Shown: piece by piece, positions 1 through 9,809 of the stretch | Layout: every line of letters starts with the position of its first letter | How positions within the stretch are numbered: the stretch's first letter is position 1 | Assembly: GCF_918797505.1 (NCBI RefSeq) | Contig: NC_092795.1 | Span: forward strand, 1,054,001 to 1,118,000 | Length of the DNA stretch: 64,000 nucleotides | Reading direction: 5' to 3' | DNA from: Bemisia tabaci | Taxonomy: Eukaryota; Arthropoda; Insecta; Hemiptera; Aleyrodidae | Notes under the pieces: generated by a model | What the model was told of the DNA's origin: nothing | Databases searched by the model: none | Seen by the model: the letters and a program-made list of their open reading frames with translations, nothing else | Translations under genes and position numbers: made by a program

Positions 1-318
1 ATTCGCGGACACGATCATAGTTCATTTAATTAAATTCTATCTTAGCCGACGAATGACGTCGTGACGCTGATGACAGCAACGCAACGCCTTGAGGCACCTA
101 CTTATTTCTGCCTTGCGGATGAGCGTGTTGCATACCTAAAAACTGAAGGCGAGCTGGTTTTCCTCCTGTTAGGTAATAAACTCTCGGGCGCTTTTTCTAT
201 GATTTTCTTCATGAGATCCCCAGAACATAGTTCTCACTTCCTTCATTGTTGAAAACGTCGGAGCCAAGTTCTGCGCTCCGGCACAGATATACTACACTCT
301 AAACAGCGTCCAAAAACC
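1..318. other. No supportable feature
   Basis: Unique-looking, mixed-composition sequence. I see no TIR, tandem repeat or convincing coding frame. The short open frames on both strands have no recognisable motif. Confidence 0.4.
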
Positions 319-597
319 CCAGCGGGCCGATTATTGAAATGGATAGACAAAGCTATAGACAAAGAAAACAAAAGAGATATAGAGGGACCCCATTGGTGGA
401 AGCAGGTGGTTGCAATGGGCAGAGGAGGTAGGTAACAGACCAAGTAACGGCAACCCACGAGGGATCCGATAATTAGTCCATCATTTTCTCTCTTAGTCTA
501 CTGGAACCACTCATTTCAACCAATAGGATCGCTCCATTCTCCCTGTGTCTTCTTTGTCTATCGCCTTATCTATCAATTTCAATAATTGGCCCGCAGG
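319..597. mobile_element. F4 MITE, complete copy
   Basis: The left end reads GCGGGCCGATTATTGAAAT, followed by GATAGACAAAGCTATAGAC. The right end carries the inverse, ending in AATAATTGGCCCGCAGG. The element is about 279 bp and has no coding capacity. Related copies are at 20056-20334 and 59624-59875, with fragments at 18919-19005 and 40014-40037. The superfamily is unknown because no clear TSD is visible. Confidence 0.8.
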
Positions 598-1472
598 TGA
601 TATAAATGCAGAGCGGAATCTACTCTTTTTCAGAGTAACTTACACGATCACCGAGCGGAATCTGCTCATTTTGCGGAGAGGCATTCGTTTTTATGGTACT
701 AATTTCACTTGGCATTCATATCATTCGGAGGTTTTCGTGCACTATGAAGACTCCAGCGACAAATTCCACTCCTCGATTTTTAACAAGGTTCGAAGAATCT
801 CTCCATTCATTCCTGAATTTAAAAAAAATGAAGAAAAAAAGATGAGTGGGACGGACCCGTTTTCCTGGATGCGACCTGAGTATAATGAGCCGGATTTCCC
901 AGCGTGTGGGGATGCACCCACCTTAACGACGCCCGCCCTCCCTTGAAGGGCAACAAGGCGGGGGTGATTGGGGGGGGGGGGCTCTTCGTCTGGAAGGGCG
1001 ATAACAAAGTCAGTTTTAGAGCTTCCGAAGTTAATCAAAAAGCGACGCGCGATCCGAGCCGACCGCTACTTTTGATTGAGCTCGTTTCCCGGGCGGGAGA
1101 CCCAAGACTTCTCAACAGCCGTTAAATTCGAGTCAAGTGTGAAGCCAACGCCGCAGCTCCGCCATAAACACTCCCTTTGATCCCCGCCCCACCCGGATAA
1201 AGACCCACCGCCGTTTATGCCGTGCCCGGCCCCGGCCCATTCACCACTCCGCGAGGGGCGCCCGCTTTTTTGGCGAAACGCGCCGCGCGGCGGCCGTTAA
1301 CTTGGAGGCGATAAACTCTTCGAGCCGGGTGTCTTTTTATCGATGGTAATGCTCCGAAACTAACTGGCGGCCGTAAGTGAGCCCATTCCGGGCCGGCAAA
1401 AGTTTCGTCCTGGATCTTGAGCGAATAAAGGCTCATGTGCCCGACGGGAGGGGTCCATCCAGAGGACAGAGA
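598..1472. other. Mixed region with GC-rich patches, no gene
   Basis: The stretch becomes GC-rich from about 900, with G/C runs near 960-980 and 1180-1300. Open frames overlap on both strands (for example a 133-codon frame at 545-946), as expected in GC-rich DNA. No protein motif is recognised. A CpG-rich remnant of a promoter or 5' exon is possible but unsupported. Confidence 0.35.
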
Positions 1473-1623
1473 GGCGGACCCAGCAATTTGGCAACACCGG
1501 ATTTCCTCCATTTAGACCTATGCTAAATCATCGATTATTGTCGGAGCACCTGTCCCCGAAGAATCGATGCATTTCCACAGGTTTAAATGGAGAAGGCTAT
1601 GTTGCCAATTTGCTGGATTCGCC
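1473..1623. mobile_element. F3 MITE, complete copy
   Basis: The inverted ends are GGCGGACCCAGCAATTTGG at the left and the complement of CCAATTTGCTGGATTCGCC at the right. The arms extend through GGATTTCCTCCATTTA. The element is about 151 bp. A second copy lies at 44962-45116. It is non-coding and its internal sequence resembles the ATCGAT-containing core of F2. Confidence 0.8.
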
Positions 1624-1699
1624 GATGAAAGGACCGTATGTTGCACATCGTGATTGAAGCGGCCCTTGAGAAATCATAATCAAAACGGCAATGGAGCTG

Positions 1700-1830
1700 T
1701 TGCATGTGTCGGAAATTTGCGATTTAAGCACTAGATCCTGCGTCAAATTTCGCGAGAGACACGATCATGCCACTGGTTTTCTCTGCAATCAACTCCAAAC
1801 CTCATAAAAAGCTCTCAGGTGGATGACGTC
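1700..1830. repeat. F16 dispersed repeat copy
   Basis: Contains GCGATTTAAGCACTAGATCC, then a block like CAAATTTCGCGAGAGACACG. Related blocks occur at 48690-48800 and 49300-49420. All three share a GATTTAAGTA-type core followed by an AAATTT(C/T)GAG(A/T)AACAC-type block. The boundaries and the type of element are unknown. Confidence 0.5.
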
Positions 1831-2037
1831 AAAAACCCGAATTTTCAAAAGGCGATATCTCGGTTTATAGTGAACGTTGAGAGTTGCTGTCTGGACGGAT
1901 CTTATAATTTTTATAGCTAATCTACAAGAATCAAGCATCAAAACACGATTCTATGACCAGCGCAACTGACCCATTGGCAACCCCTGTTTACAAAACTATG
2001 CTACTTTCAAATCCAAAAAGTTCGAATTAATGCTTAT

Positions 2038-2298
2038 CTCCCGTGCTAAGGGGAAAACGCCGTATGAAAATCCGATTGTTGCTAAACATCCTCCGGTAAA
2101 ATACATTTTCCTGACTGGAGTTCTAAATTTATTCCCTTGGAAGGTCCACGCATTTACGTAATTGAAGTGCGTGTAAAACTCTGTAAAATAATCAAAGGGA
2201 ATATTCGCACGTTTTATAAAAAATTCATGTTTTATGAGAATAAAGTCGACAACGTTGGCGGGTTCGTAGGCCGTTTTCGTTCTTCCTTGGCGCGGGAG
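2038..2298. mobile_element. F1 MITE, diverged copy
   Basis: The left end CCGTGCTAAGGGGAAAACGC is clear. The right end is diverged (GTTCTTCCTTGGCGCGGGAG) but in the expected place for a 250-260 bp element. No TSD is detected, consistent with an old copy. Confidence 0.6.
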
Positions 2299-2351
2299 AA
2301 GGACGCAGGGTGCGTTTCGCAAGGCTCGGGTAAGGGGCGGTGGCAAGGCGT

Positions 2352-2501
2352 AAATGATCCATGATCGATATTTCCCTATTCGAAATTATAGAACACAATC
2401 GACTATTAGGGTGTCGGTTGCAAAAAGCGTGTTCAGCGATCCTTTTTCATAGGTTTAAATGGCGGATAAATGGATGTATCGCAAAGCGCGCCACGGCACT
2501 G
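2352..2501. mobile_element. F2 hAT-like MITE copy
   Basis: The right TIR reads GCAAAGCGCGCCACGGCACTG and matches the family end CACGCCACGCCACTG. The interior contains the family ATCGATATTTCCC block and a central GTGT(T/C)-rich palindrome. The left terminus has decayed. Length is about 150 bp. Confidence 0.65.
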
Positions 2502-3094
2502 GTGAAGGGGAGTCGGCGGGGCAAAAAACTCCACCGTGATTACATTCCCGGCCGACATCCCGGCGTCGACGAAACTGGGCACGAAAGCACCACTTTCCAC
2601 CCAGCTCCTCACATAGCGGCGTAGCTCTATTCCCACATGAGCCGAGGAAAGCATGGTGTTGTTCGGAGAAGAGGGTTCACGTGGAAATGGAGGAGGGTCC
2701 TTGTTTGGATAGTTGGATATTCCGCGGCTGCCCCGTTCGTCAAGCGGGCGATTTCCCGTCAACGGCGGTTGTTCCGCTTTGACTGGGATGACGTCACTGG
2801 AAGGATTTATTGCGGCGGCCATAACTCATGTCACTCGGGTTCCTTGCAACAAGGTTCTCACCTCGCGGCGCTGGCGGCGCTGGCGGACACCCATTACGCT
2901 AATAAGCTCAACGGGGAGGGAGCCGTTGCGTCCTGCACGCCATCGATTGGAGCCTTTGAATCATATGTTCCGGCTGAAATAATACACGGATAAAACCTAA
3001 GCAAGGAACATCCCTTGTGTTACTGTGACAGCTTTGAGTTTAAACCAGCGAGTAAGTGCAATGTTGGAACTTAAAGAAACGAAGCCGGGGTGCG
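2502..3094. other. Non-coding stretch with an F8 fragment
   Basis: About 2611-2655 matches one arm of family F8 (GTAGCTCTATTCCCACATGA, then GGAAAGCATGG). The rest is unique, moderately GC-rich DNA with overlapping open frames on both strands and no recognised motif. Confidence 0.4.
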
Positions 3095-3395
3095 CTGCCG
3101 GGCTAAGGAAAAACGCCCTATGAGCCTTCAAGCATTGCCAAATTTCTTGGATAAAACACGAATGTCCTGGTAAACTTATCAATATTTTCCTTCCAATTTT
3201 TTATTAGATAATTTTGTTAATAAGATAATTTCTGTTTTTAAGATCATAATAATTTTGTTAATAAGATAATTCCATCTAAAGTTCCTGAGAATTTCGAGGG
3301 AAAATATTCATAACTTTCCTCCAAAATAAACATTTCATCGAAGAAAATTGGGCAAATCTCGAATGTTCATACGGCGTTCTTCCTCATCACGGCAG
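3095..3395. mobile_element. F1 MITE with 4-bp TSD TGCG
   Basis: The termini are CTGCCGGGCTAAGGAAAAAC and its inverse ending CACGGCAG. The perfect duplication TGCG flanks both ends (3091-3094 and 3396-3399). The copy is longer than usual (301 bp) because a roughly 25-bp internal block, AATTTTGTTAATAAGATAAT, is duplicated near 3210-3270. Confidence 0.88.
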
Positions 3396-3480
3396 TGCGG
3401 ATGTTGCGCTCCATACCTAAGGTTTAGGGTCGTATTCATGGTCGCTTCTTGATTAGCTCCTCTCTTCAAAAGGCTCTATA

Positions 3481-3732
3481 CTGCCATGCTAAAGAAGAAC
3501 GCCGTACGAGCCTTCAGACGTTGCCAATTTTCCTCCGATAAAAACCGAATTTACTGGAAAAATTGTGAATATTATCTCCCAAAATTTCCATACAATTTTG
3601 TACGTAATTTAATCTAAAATATCTGAAAATTTCGAGTAAAAACATGCATGAATGTTGTTAAAAATACTTAATTATCGAGGAAAATTTGGCAACTCTCGAA
3701 TGTTCATAAGGCGTTCTTCCTTAGCACGGCAA
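3481..3732. mobile_element. F1 MITE copy
   Basis: The left end is CTGCCATGCTAAAGAAGAAC and the right end GTTCTTCCTTAGCACGGCAA. Length is 252 bp. The final base is altered and no clean 4-bp TSD is seen. It lies 85 bp from the previous copy in the same orientation and abuts an F14 copy on the right. Confidence 0.82.
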
Positions 3733-3737
3733 CACAT

Positions 3738-3982
3738 GGTGAAACTGCAGAAAGCGTATCTCGATTTGCGGCGTTTCAGACTTCCTGTCATACTTTATTT
3801 TCTACATGGAAAACCACAGAACTTCGTTTTGTGCCAATTTCAGTGATTTGTCTTCTCTCTATGAAGAATATTCTGTTGAAACTTCAAGCCATGATGTTGG
3901 TCTGGTCTTCTTTTAAAAAAATGAAATAGAAGCGGAGATTTAGAAACACCGCAACGAGATACGCATTTTTGCAGTTTCACCG
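3738..3982. mobile_element. F14 TIR element
   Basis: The left arm GGTGAAACTGCAGAAAGCG leads into GTATCTCG. The right arm is its complement, CGAGATACGCATTTTTGCAG followed by TTTCACC. The interior has a GAAGCGGAGATTTAGAAAC block. Other copies are near 26812-27045 and 37175-37430, with a possible relative at 45821-46045. Confidence 0.7.
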
Positions 3983-4019
3983 TCGCTATGGTTAACATTA
4001 TCATAAAATGGGCTTCAAG

Positions 4020-4315
4020 GAGATCCTTAACATCGCATCATAAAAAGGAACTTGGTTGAAAACCTCGAATTGAATTCAGCAGTATAACTTTCGAAAATGG
4101 GTCCTTGAAAAGGATTAAAACGGTTTAAAACTACAAAAAATACGAAATACGAAAGATAAACTAATGCGATTTTTGTACATTTTAAAGTAGGTTTCCACCT
4201 ACTTTGAAGCTTTTCAAAGTTATATAGAATTTTTTGTTTTGTATCTTTAACTCTTGGCAGTAGCAAATCATTGGAACCCCTCTTAAAGATCCTTTCCAAA
4301 GTCAAACTGCTGAAT
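4020..4315. repeat. F15 dispersed repeat copy
   Basis: The sequence from CATCATAAAAAGGAAC through the TTTTGTACATTTTAAAG block is repeated, diverged, at 38500-38810. The 92-codon minus-strand frame inside it is not conserved as a protein. Ends are not defined. Confidence 0.5.
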
Positions 4316-4569
4316 TTTACTCTAAGTGGGAAAAATTGTCCTTATTATGATTGTATGTTGAGAGGCATGTGAGTGAAAGATACATACCAAGAATTTACTC
4401 TCATTTTCAGGGATCGAATTGATTTTAGCTTATCTATGAATGATTCATTGATTTCGAACGTTTTCACGGTAAACAGAGGCGGTGTTAAAGCCATCGTACG
4501 GTTAAATCAAGTATGACTTGAACGACAATTTACGGCAGGATGTCAGTTTTGCACATAACACACGGAAAA

Positions 4570-4760
4570 AAAGTATCACAATCCCAACTATACCCCTAGC
4601 TGATTTTAGCGTCAGATATTACAGTACTTGCACAAGCCAGAGGTATGGTTAAGTCAGCTGAAAGTGTGGCTGGATCAATCATACCTCTAGCTGGTGCCCT
4701 CGCAGTCAGCATAAGTGTGGCAGGATTAATTATACCGCTCGCTGGTAGCTAATGCAACTA
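4570..4760. repeat. Imperfect short tandem repeat with CTAGCTG motif
   Basis: Units around GTGTGGCTGGATCAATCATA (about 4667) and GTGTGGCAGGATTAATTATA (about 4714) repeat at roughly 47 bp. Each is followed by CC(T/G)CT(A/C)GCTGGT. A third related unit, ACTATACCCCTAGCTG, lies near 4588. The function is unknown. Confidence 0.55.
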
Positions 4761-5152
4761 CTTTTATGGCTGGCGCCAAAATCCGCTGGAAGTATACTAA
4801 AGATGGTGATACCCTTTTTTTCAGTGCACAGAGATTCTCATTAGAGTTTTCTGATTGGCGTCGTTGTCTCTTTGCCCCCCCCCCCCCCCGCCCCCCGGTC
4901 AATCAAATAAATTTCCGGAGGAAGCGAAAGGAGTCTGTAGGGCGGGAAAAAATATCACTCAAAATCGGGGGTTGAAATAAGGCCACGTTGAAGCATGAGC
5001 ACTGACAAGCTTGTTACTTGAAGGCAAGAGAGCGAGACATTGTTTTCGAAGCAAACGTGTTGCCACGTGCCCCTCGAAAATATGAAAATATCCCATTAAT
5101 TCTAAGGATTTGAAGTTCCTGTTTTCTTCCAAAACAGGAGCCTTGAGGAAAC
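4761..5152. other. No gene; poly-C tract
   Basis: A C-rich homopolymer (about 4876-4890) sits in unremarkable sequence. A 69-codon open frame runs across the tract with low-complexity translation and is not credible. Confidence 0.4.
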
Positions 5153-5154
5153 TA

Positions 5155-5524
5155 GGGTACCTGTATAGCGAGAGTATAGACAGATGTGAAACTCCGAAAA
5201 TCCATCAAGCCTTCACAGATGCCTCCGCGAATAAATTTGGGGCCCAGAAATGTAGCCAACTTGTGAATTTCAATTATCCAGAGCGATTTACTAATACAAT
5301 TGTTTGGAATCGTCGTTTATAAAGCACAAATTCGACTTAGTTTTTGCAGAAGAGCGCTCATTTTTGTACATTCTTGGCCATCTAGGTTAGAATTGGAGTC
5401 TGCAGACTCTGCAGACTGGCAGTGAAATTTTGGGTGTTAAAAGTTGGTTAGAAGAATAGCTGCACTTTTGGGCCCTAGGCCCTCCATGAAACAATCTGTC
5501 CATACTCTCGCTATATAGGTACTC
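5155..5524. mobile_element. TA-flanked MITE (Tc1/mariner-type)
   Basis: The left TIR GGGTACCTGTATAGCGAGAG and the right TIR (complement GAGTACCTATATAGCGAGAG) run about 30 bp. TA dinucleotides flank both ends (5153-5154 and 5525-5526). The element is 370 bp and non-coding. TA duplication is the Tc1/mariner hallmark. Only one copy is in this window. Confidence 0.78.
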
Positions 5525-5526
5525 TA

Positions 5527-6609
5527 GAGAGAACCACCTATATTACAAAAAACAGAGAAGGATCAAGATCTGCAAAAATGGTAGAAACTAGTCGGAGTTT
5601 GGCGTTACAGCGCACCAGATGAAGAACTTGGACGAAGTAGCAAACTTTTTTCAAAAAGATGACTACTCCGAGCAGGATTGTTTTGCACACGGTAAAATGC
5701 AAGGCAACGTAGAATAAAGTTTTAGGGGTGTCGTCGATGTGCATTGGGCATGGCTGTTTTTCTAAAAATAAGAGCAACCAGGGTGAAAGAGGTCTTGATT
5801 CTCGTTGGCAAGATGTTAAGTGAAGATATATTTTCGAATCGGATCGATGTTTCTAGCTTCCGGCCCTCTCTAAAGCCTGAAAAATAATTTGGGAGCAATG
5901 TGGTTGGATTTTGTAAACCACGGTCTTATGAGTAACGCCACGCAATTCATCTATACTTAATTTTACGCGATTTTCGCATCAAGGAATCCAATTAAAAGCC
6001 TCTTATGGAAGCCTCACGCTTATGGATGCAAGTCAACCGTGAAAGCAAAAATCTTCGTTTCTCAGATGAAAGAACTTAAGTACAATTCGAGATTACAAAA
6101 TTCCCCTCGGAAATTGTGTTTTTACTGGTGATCTGTTGTCCGTAACTCACTGAAAATGTCACCGATCTGTTCTGTGATCATGAACAAAAATCGAAAATAT
6201 TTTTGAAAGAAACTGAACAGTTAAGTGCTAGTAAAAATTTGAATTTTGTCAGACTTTGTTGGGACCTTGGTATGGAGTTACGATCCTTTGTTTGATCCTA
6301 AAAAATGCACGAATAAAGCGTTGCTCATTGTGGCTAGCGTAACATGCACTTGTTTACCTACATCCATTTGGCAACATGACAAGAATACAGGATTTGCACC
6401 GACAAAGGAGGCACTTGTGCATTATGCAATCAACTCGTCTCCTTTGTTTTCCTTTTCATATTTTGCCGCGCAATCGATTTAATTCCAGTTCCGACCCCGC
6501 CCACCACTCAACGCCGCCCTAACTCGTCAATTTGCCGCAATTCACAAGTTCGCCGCGATAAAACCGGAGAAAAAACACACAATTAGCTCTCAACCGCAAC
6601 TCGAGATTT
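5527..6609. other. About 1.1 kb with no supportable feature
   Basis: AT-rich, apparently unique sequence. The open frames of 78-79 codons show no motif. No TIR or tandem array was found by eye. Confidence 0.4.
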
Positions 6610-6682
6610 GGCGCCTACAAACCTAAGGGATACTTCACGCATTGCGCAATGCTTGAGGTATCCCCTTAGGTTTGTAGGCGCC
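6610..6682. repeat. F6 hairpin palindrome
   Basis: A near-perfect 73-bp palindrome: the arm GGCGCCTACAAACCTAAGGG is answered by CCCCTTAGGTTTGTAGGCGC, with a GCGCAAT-type loop. Copies are at 17771-17850 and 42077-42154, with a half copy near 32709-32750. The stem would form a strong cruciform or RNA hairpin. Confidence 0.85.
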
Positions 6683-6740
6683 GATTCCACTCGCGGCTCA
6701 CTAGGAGGGCGCAGGGGCCCAATCTCCTTCCATTCCTTCT

Positions 6741-6994
6741 CTGCCATATTAAGGAAGAACGCCGTGTGAACTTTCAGGCGTTGCCAAATTGCATTTGATA
6801 AAACACGAATTTCCTGGTAAACTTATGGATATTTTTCTTCCGATTCTTCGGATAATTATGCCTCGCAATTTTACCGAAAAGTCCTGAAAATTTCAAGAGA
6901 AAATATGCATATCTTTCCTAAAAAATGGACGAATTATCGAAGGAAATTTGGCAACTCTCGGATGTTCATACGGCGTTCTTCCTTAGCACGGCAG
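6741..6994. mobile_element. F1 MITE with 4-bp TSD TTCT
   Basis: The termini are CTGCCATATTAAGGAAGAAC and TTCTTCCTTAGCACGGCAG. TTCT is duplicated at 6737-6740 and 6995-6998. Length is 254 bp. It has no usable ORF. Confidence 0.9.
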
Positions 6995-7050
6995 TTCTGA
7001 GAGGCTCCCCGGAAGAGGACGACTCATTGGGATGGATGCGCTTTGTAACA

Positions 7051-7303
7051 GTGCCGCCCTGGGGAAAAACGCCGTATGAGTCTTCAAACGTTGACTTATT
7101 TTCTTCAATAAAAAACGAATTTACTAAAAAAATACTGAATATTTCTCCTCCAATTTTTCAGGCAATTTTGTTCATAATTCAATCTAAAACATCTGGAAAT
7201 TTCAAGGAAAAATACGCATGACTTTTCTCGGAAATAAATATTTTGTCGGAGGAAATTTGGCAAGAGCAGACCGCCCATACGGCGTTTTTCCTTAGCACGG
7301 CAG
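7051..7303. mobile_element. F1 MITE with 4-bp TSD AACA
   Basis: The termini are GTGCCGCCCTGGGGAAAAAC and TTTTTCCTTAGCACGGCAG. AACA is duplicated at 7047-7050 and 7304-7307. It lies 56 bp from the preceding F1 copy in the same orientation. Length is 253 bp. Confidence 0.9.
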
Positions 7304-7307
7304 AACA

Positions 7308-7997
7308 GTGATCTGTCTGTGCGCGGCGAAATGCGCTAAATACGCCTAAACGTCAAGGTGAGGGTGCCGGATAATGAAGAGTTCTTGTTACACGTGGTGC
7401 CCAAAAGCATTGGCTCACTCTCGATTGGACAACATTTTGCAACAGAATTACTCATTTGGACAAAATAGGATTATAATAATGTTTTTGACGGACGGATTAC
7501 ACCCATGTACTTTCAAAAACAGCCTATCAGCCGATTACAACTACTTTTATTTATAATTAGTGAACTTCTGGTTGCCTGATTTTTTTTCAGTTGGACTCGA
7601 GGGAGCAACATCGTTGACCTCTCTTTGATTCATTGAAGCGTTTGATTAACGCTAATATGACTCGACAGCTTGGATTTTGCACTCTGGCGATTCCTGATAC
7701 CCACGTCCCAATGCAACTGAATCAGATTTCTACGTTGCCTATTCGGGAAATTTAAGGGCCACAAGTTTCAATACAAATTCTGGATACAATATGTCTTCTT
7801 CAAGAGTCACCTTGCCTGGAATTCGAATGAGACGAGACGGCCGTATTCTTTTCAATGAAGATACGCAGATCTTACCTATAGCACCTGCGGCCCGATAATT
7901 AGAATTCATAGACTAACTTCAAGACAAAGAGAAGACCGTGAAATGAAGCCATCTTATTCGTTACAGCGCTTGTCTATTACATAGTAAGGGAGACAAT
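7308..7997. other. No supportable feature
   Basis: Unique-looking AT-rich DNA without inverted repeats or recognisable coding sequence. Confidence 0.35.
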
Positions 7998-8116
7998 GGA
8001 GAATTTCGCACGCAAATTTTTTATTCCTTCATCTGAAAGTGCTTAAAGAGCTGATTACACAGTATTCTTTTTAATTTTCTTCTGACATGGGAAATGCTTT
8101 AAAAATTGATTTAAAA

Positions 8117-8248
8117 GTGAGAAAATGCACTGCCTGGTAACGTCATTTGGCGGCATTTCCCATTTAAACACATGTATTTTAGTTTATCAGAATCGGTTAT
8201 TTTGTCATATCTTCTCCAATAATTGTTCAATTCATGAACCAACACTGG

Positions 8249-8279
<31 letters not shown>

Positions 8280-8560
8280 ACATTGGATCTAGAGTCGAGA
8301 CTCTTAAAAACATCGACAAGAAAAAATACTCTTGAGTGAGTGAGTGAGAAAATGCACCGCCTGGTAACGTCATCTGGCGGCATTTCCCATTTAAACACAT
8401 GTATTTTAATTTAGCAGAATCGGTTATTTTGTCATATCTTCTCCAATAATTGTTCAATTCATGAACCAACACTGGAGAAAAAAAAAAAAAAAAACACATT
8501 GGATCTAGAGTCGAGACTCTTAAAAACATCGACAAGAAAAAATACTCTTGATTCAATCAG
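8117..8560. repeat. Tandem duplication, about 227-bp unit, two copies
   Basis: Unit 1 starts GTGAGAAAATGCACTGCC at 8117 and unit 2 starts GTGAGAAAATGCACCGCC at 8344. They are nearly identical and differ mainly in poly-A length (about 30 versus 17). The open frames on the minus strand cross poly-T and are artefacts. Confidence 0.85.
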
Positions 8561-8707
8561 ATTTAAGCTTAAATCAAGAACCAAGACTCTTAATTTGAGC
8601 GGATTTCTTTTGATTTAAGCTTAAATCTGATTGAATCAAGAGTCCTTTTTCTTGTCAATATTTTCAAGAGCCTGGACTCTAGATACAATGTGTTCTTTTT
8701 TCCAGTG
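8470..8707. mobile_element. MITE with CACTGGAAAAAA ends
   Basis: The left end CACTGGAGAAAAAA is followed by CACATTGGATCTAGAGTC. The right end is the inverse: GACTCTAGATACAATGTG, then TTCTTTTTTCCAGTG. The interior contains the palindrome GATTTAAGCTTAAATC twice. A left-half copy is present in the first tandem unit (8242-8334). The F18 copy at 22.8 kb lacks the insertion. Confidence 0.75.
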
Positions 8708-8802
8708 AAGGGTATCCTCGCGTTCAGATCACTCAGTAGTTACCCCTTAAACACGAAATTCATCAAATTCGAGACACCTGCAAATTCTCTATTCATTTAT
8801 TA

Positions 8803-8857
8803 TCAAAGGAAATTGGGCAACTTGAGAAAACTCATGCTGCGTTCTTGCTTAGCTCCG
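8803..8857. mobile_element. F1 terminal fragment
   Basis: GGAAATTGGGCAACTTGAG followed by GCTGCGTTCTTGCTTAGC resembles the right end of F1. The rest of the element is absent. Confidence 0.5.
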
Positions 8858-8982
8858 ACGACGCAGGACTCGTAAGAAGGAACGTAGGCTTTGACGAAGC
8901 CACGGTCGAGGGAGCGGGATGAGAAAACAACTTAGGGGAAAGATACGGCCGCTTCTGAGAAAGACGAAACCCGGGAGGAGGC

Positions 8983-9021
8983 GCTGACGTCACGTAACGT
9001 CACGTCATGTCACGTCACGTG
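8983..9021. promoter_or_regulatory. Cluster of CRE-like and E-box-like motifs
   Basis: A TGACGTCA palindrome (8985-8992) is followed by repeated ACGTCACGT-type words and ends with CACGTG (9016-9021). A CpG-rich stretch (9052-9105) follows. These motifs can bind bZIP and bHLH factors, but no gene start is recognisable nearby, so regulatory function is speculative. Confidence 0.3.
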
Positions 9022-9105
9022 TCCCTGAAGCTCGAGTCCCGCTTTTTTCTACCGCCTCGACGGCCGCCGCCCTCCGCCGCGCCGCGCCGCGGTCGTAGAC
9101 GGAAA

Positions 9106-9557
9106 AAGCGCTTTAAGTGGGAGCGAGAGAATAATTGAACTGTGATTTATCTCGGAGCTTTTCGCTCCCACTTTTCTGGGTCCCTTCCTCCCCTTTCCCA
9201 ACTCCTGAGTCATCCCCCCCCCTCACTTCCTCCCATCATCCAACTTATGCTTTTATCCACAGACGGATGGAGTTCTTGCAAGGGCGAGAGACTCCCAACA
9301 TTCTCCCCATTATTCTCGCGTGAAATTTTGCCAAATAAAAAAAAACACAAAATACAAAACATGCACACACATATAGCCTCTGGCATGTACCTTTGCCGCG
9401 GCGGTAGTGGGTATTAATGACAGCAAGGTCACTTAACTGCTTTCGCAATGAGGTAAGATAGAGAACACCTGAAAGCACGGTGAAGTTAACTGGGAGCAGG
9501 GCTCGAGAACTTATCTTGGTTTATAAGGCCGTTTTGTTTTCGCACTTCTTTCCAAGT
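9106..9557. other. No supportable feature
   Basis: Contains a C/T-rich stretch (9180-9240). Short overlapping frames are low-complexity proline/serine translations and are not credible genes. Confidence 0.35.
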
Positions 9558-9809
9558 CTACCGTGCTAAGGAAAAACGCCGTATGAAAATTTGAGAGTTC
9601 CCCAATTTCCTTCGATAAAATTTTCATTTTTAGGAAAGTTATGAATATGTTCCCTTGAAATACTCAGGACTTTTCGGTGAAATTGCGGGCAAAATTATCT
9701 GAAAAATTGGAAGAAAAACATTCATAAGTTTAACAGGAAATTCGTGCCTTATCAAAGGAAATTTGGCAACGCCTGTCGCTTCATACCGCGTTTTTCCTTA
9801 GCACGGCAG
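9558..9809. mobile_element. F1 MITE with 4-bp TSD AAGT
   Basis: The termini are CTACCGTGCTAAGGAAAAAC and TTTTTCCTTAGCACGGCAG. AAGT is duplicated at 9554-9557 and 9810-9813. Length is 252 bp. It belongs to the subtype with GTATGAAAATTTGAGAGTT near the left end. Confidence 0.9.

Larger units (their letters stand above)
7998..8810. mobile_element. F18 copy, interrupted and internally duplicated
   Basis: Sequence from about 7998 to 8240 and from 8708 to 8810 aligns with the uninterrupted F18 copy at 22610-22960. Shared blocks include AAGTGCTTAAAGAGCTGATT, AAACACATGTATTTTAG and TCACTCAGTAGTT. The middle holds a 227-bp tandem duplication and a nested CACTGGAAAAAA-ended MITE. Confidence 0.7.

Noticed and set aside
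545..946. 133-codon plus-strand ORF
   Set aside because: It begins inside the right arm of an F4 MITE and has no motif.
2433..2993. 129-codon minus and 118-codon plus ORFs
   Set aside because: Overlapping opposite frames that begin in or near an F2 MITE; typical shadows in GC-richer DNA.
8111..8556. 95- and 109-codon ORFs with polyphenylalanine
   Set aside because: They result from translating poly-T tracts in a tandemly duplicated repeat.
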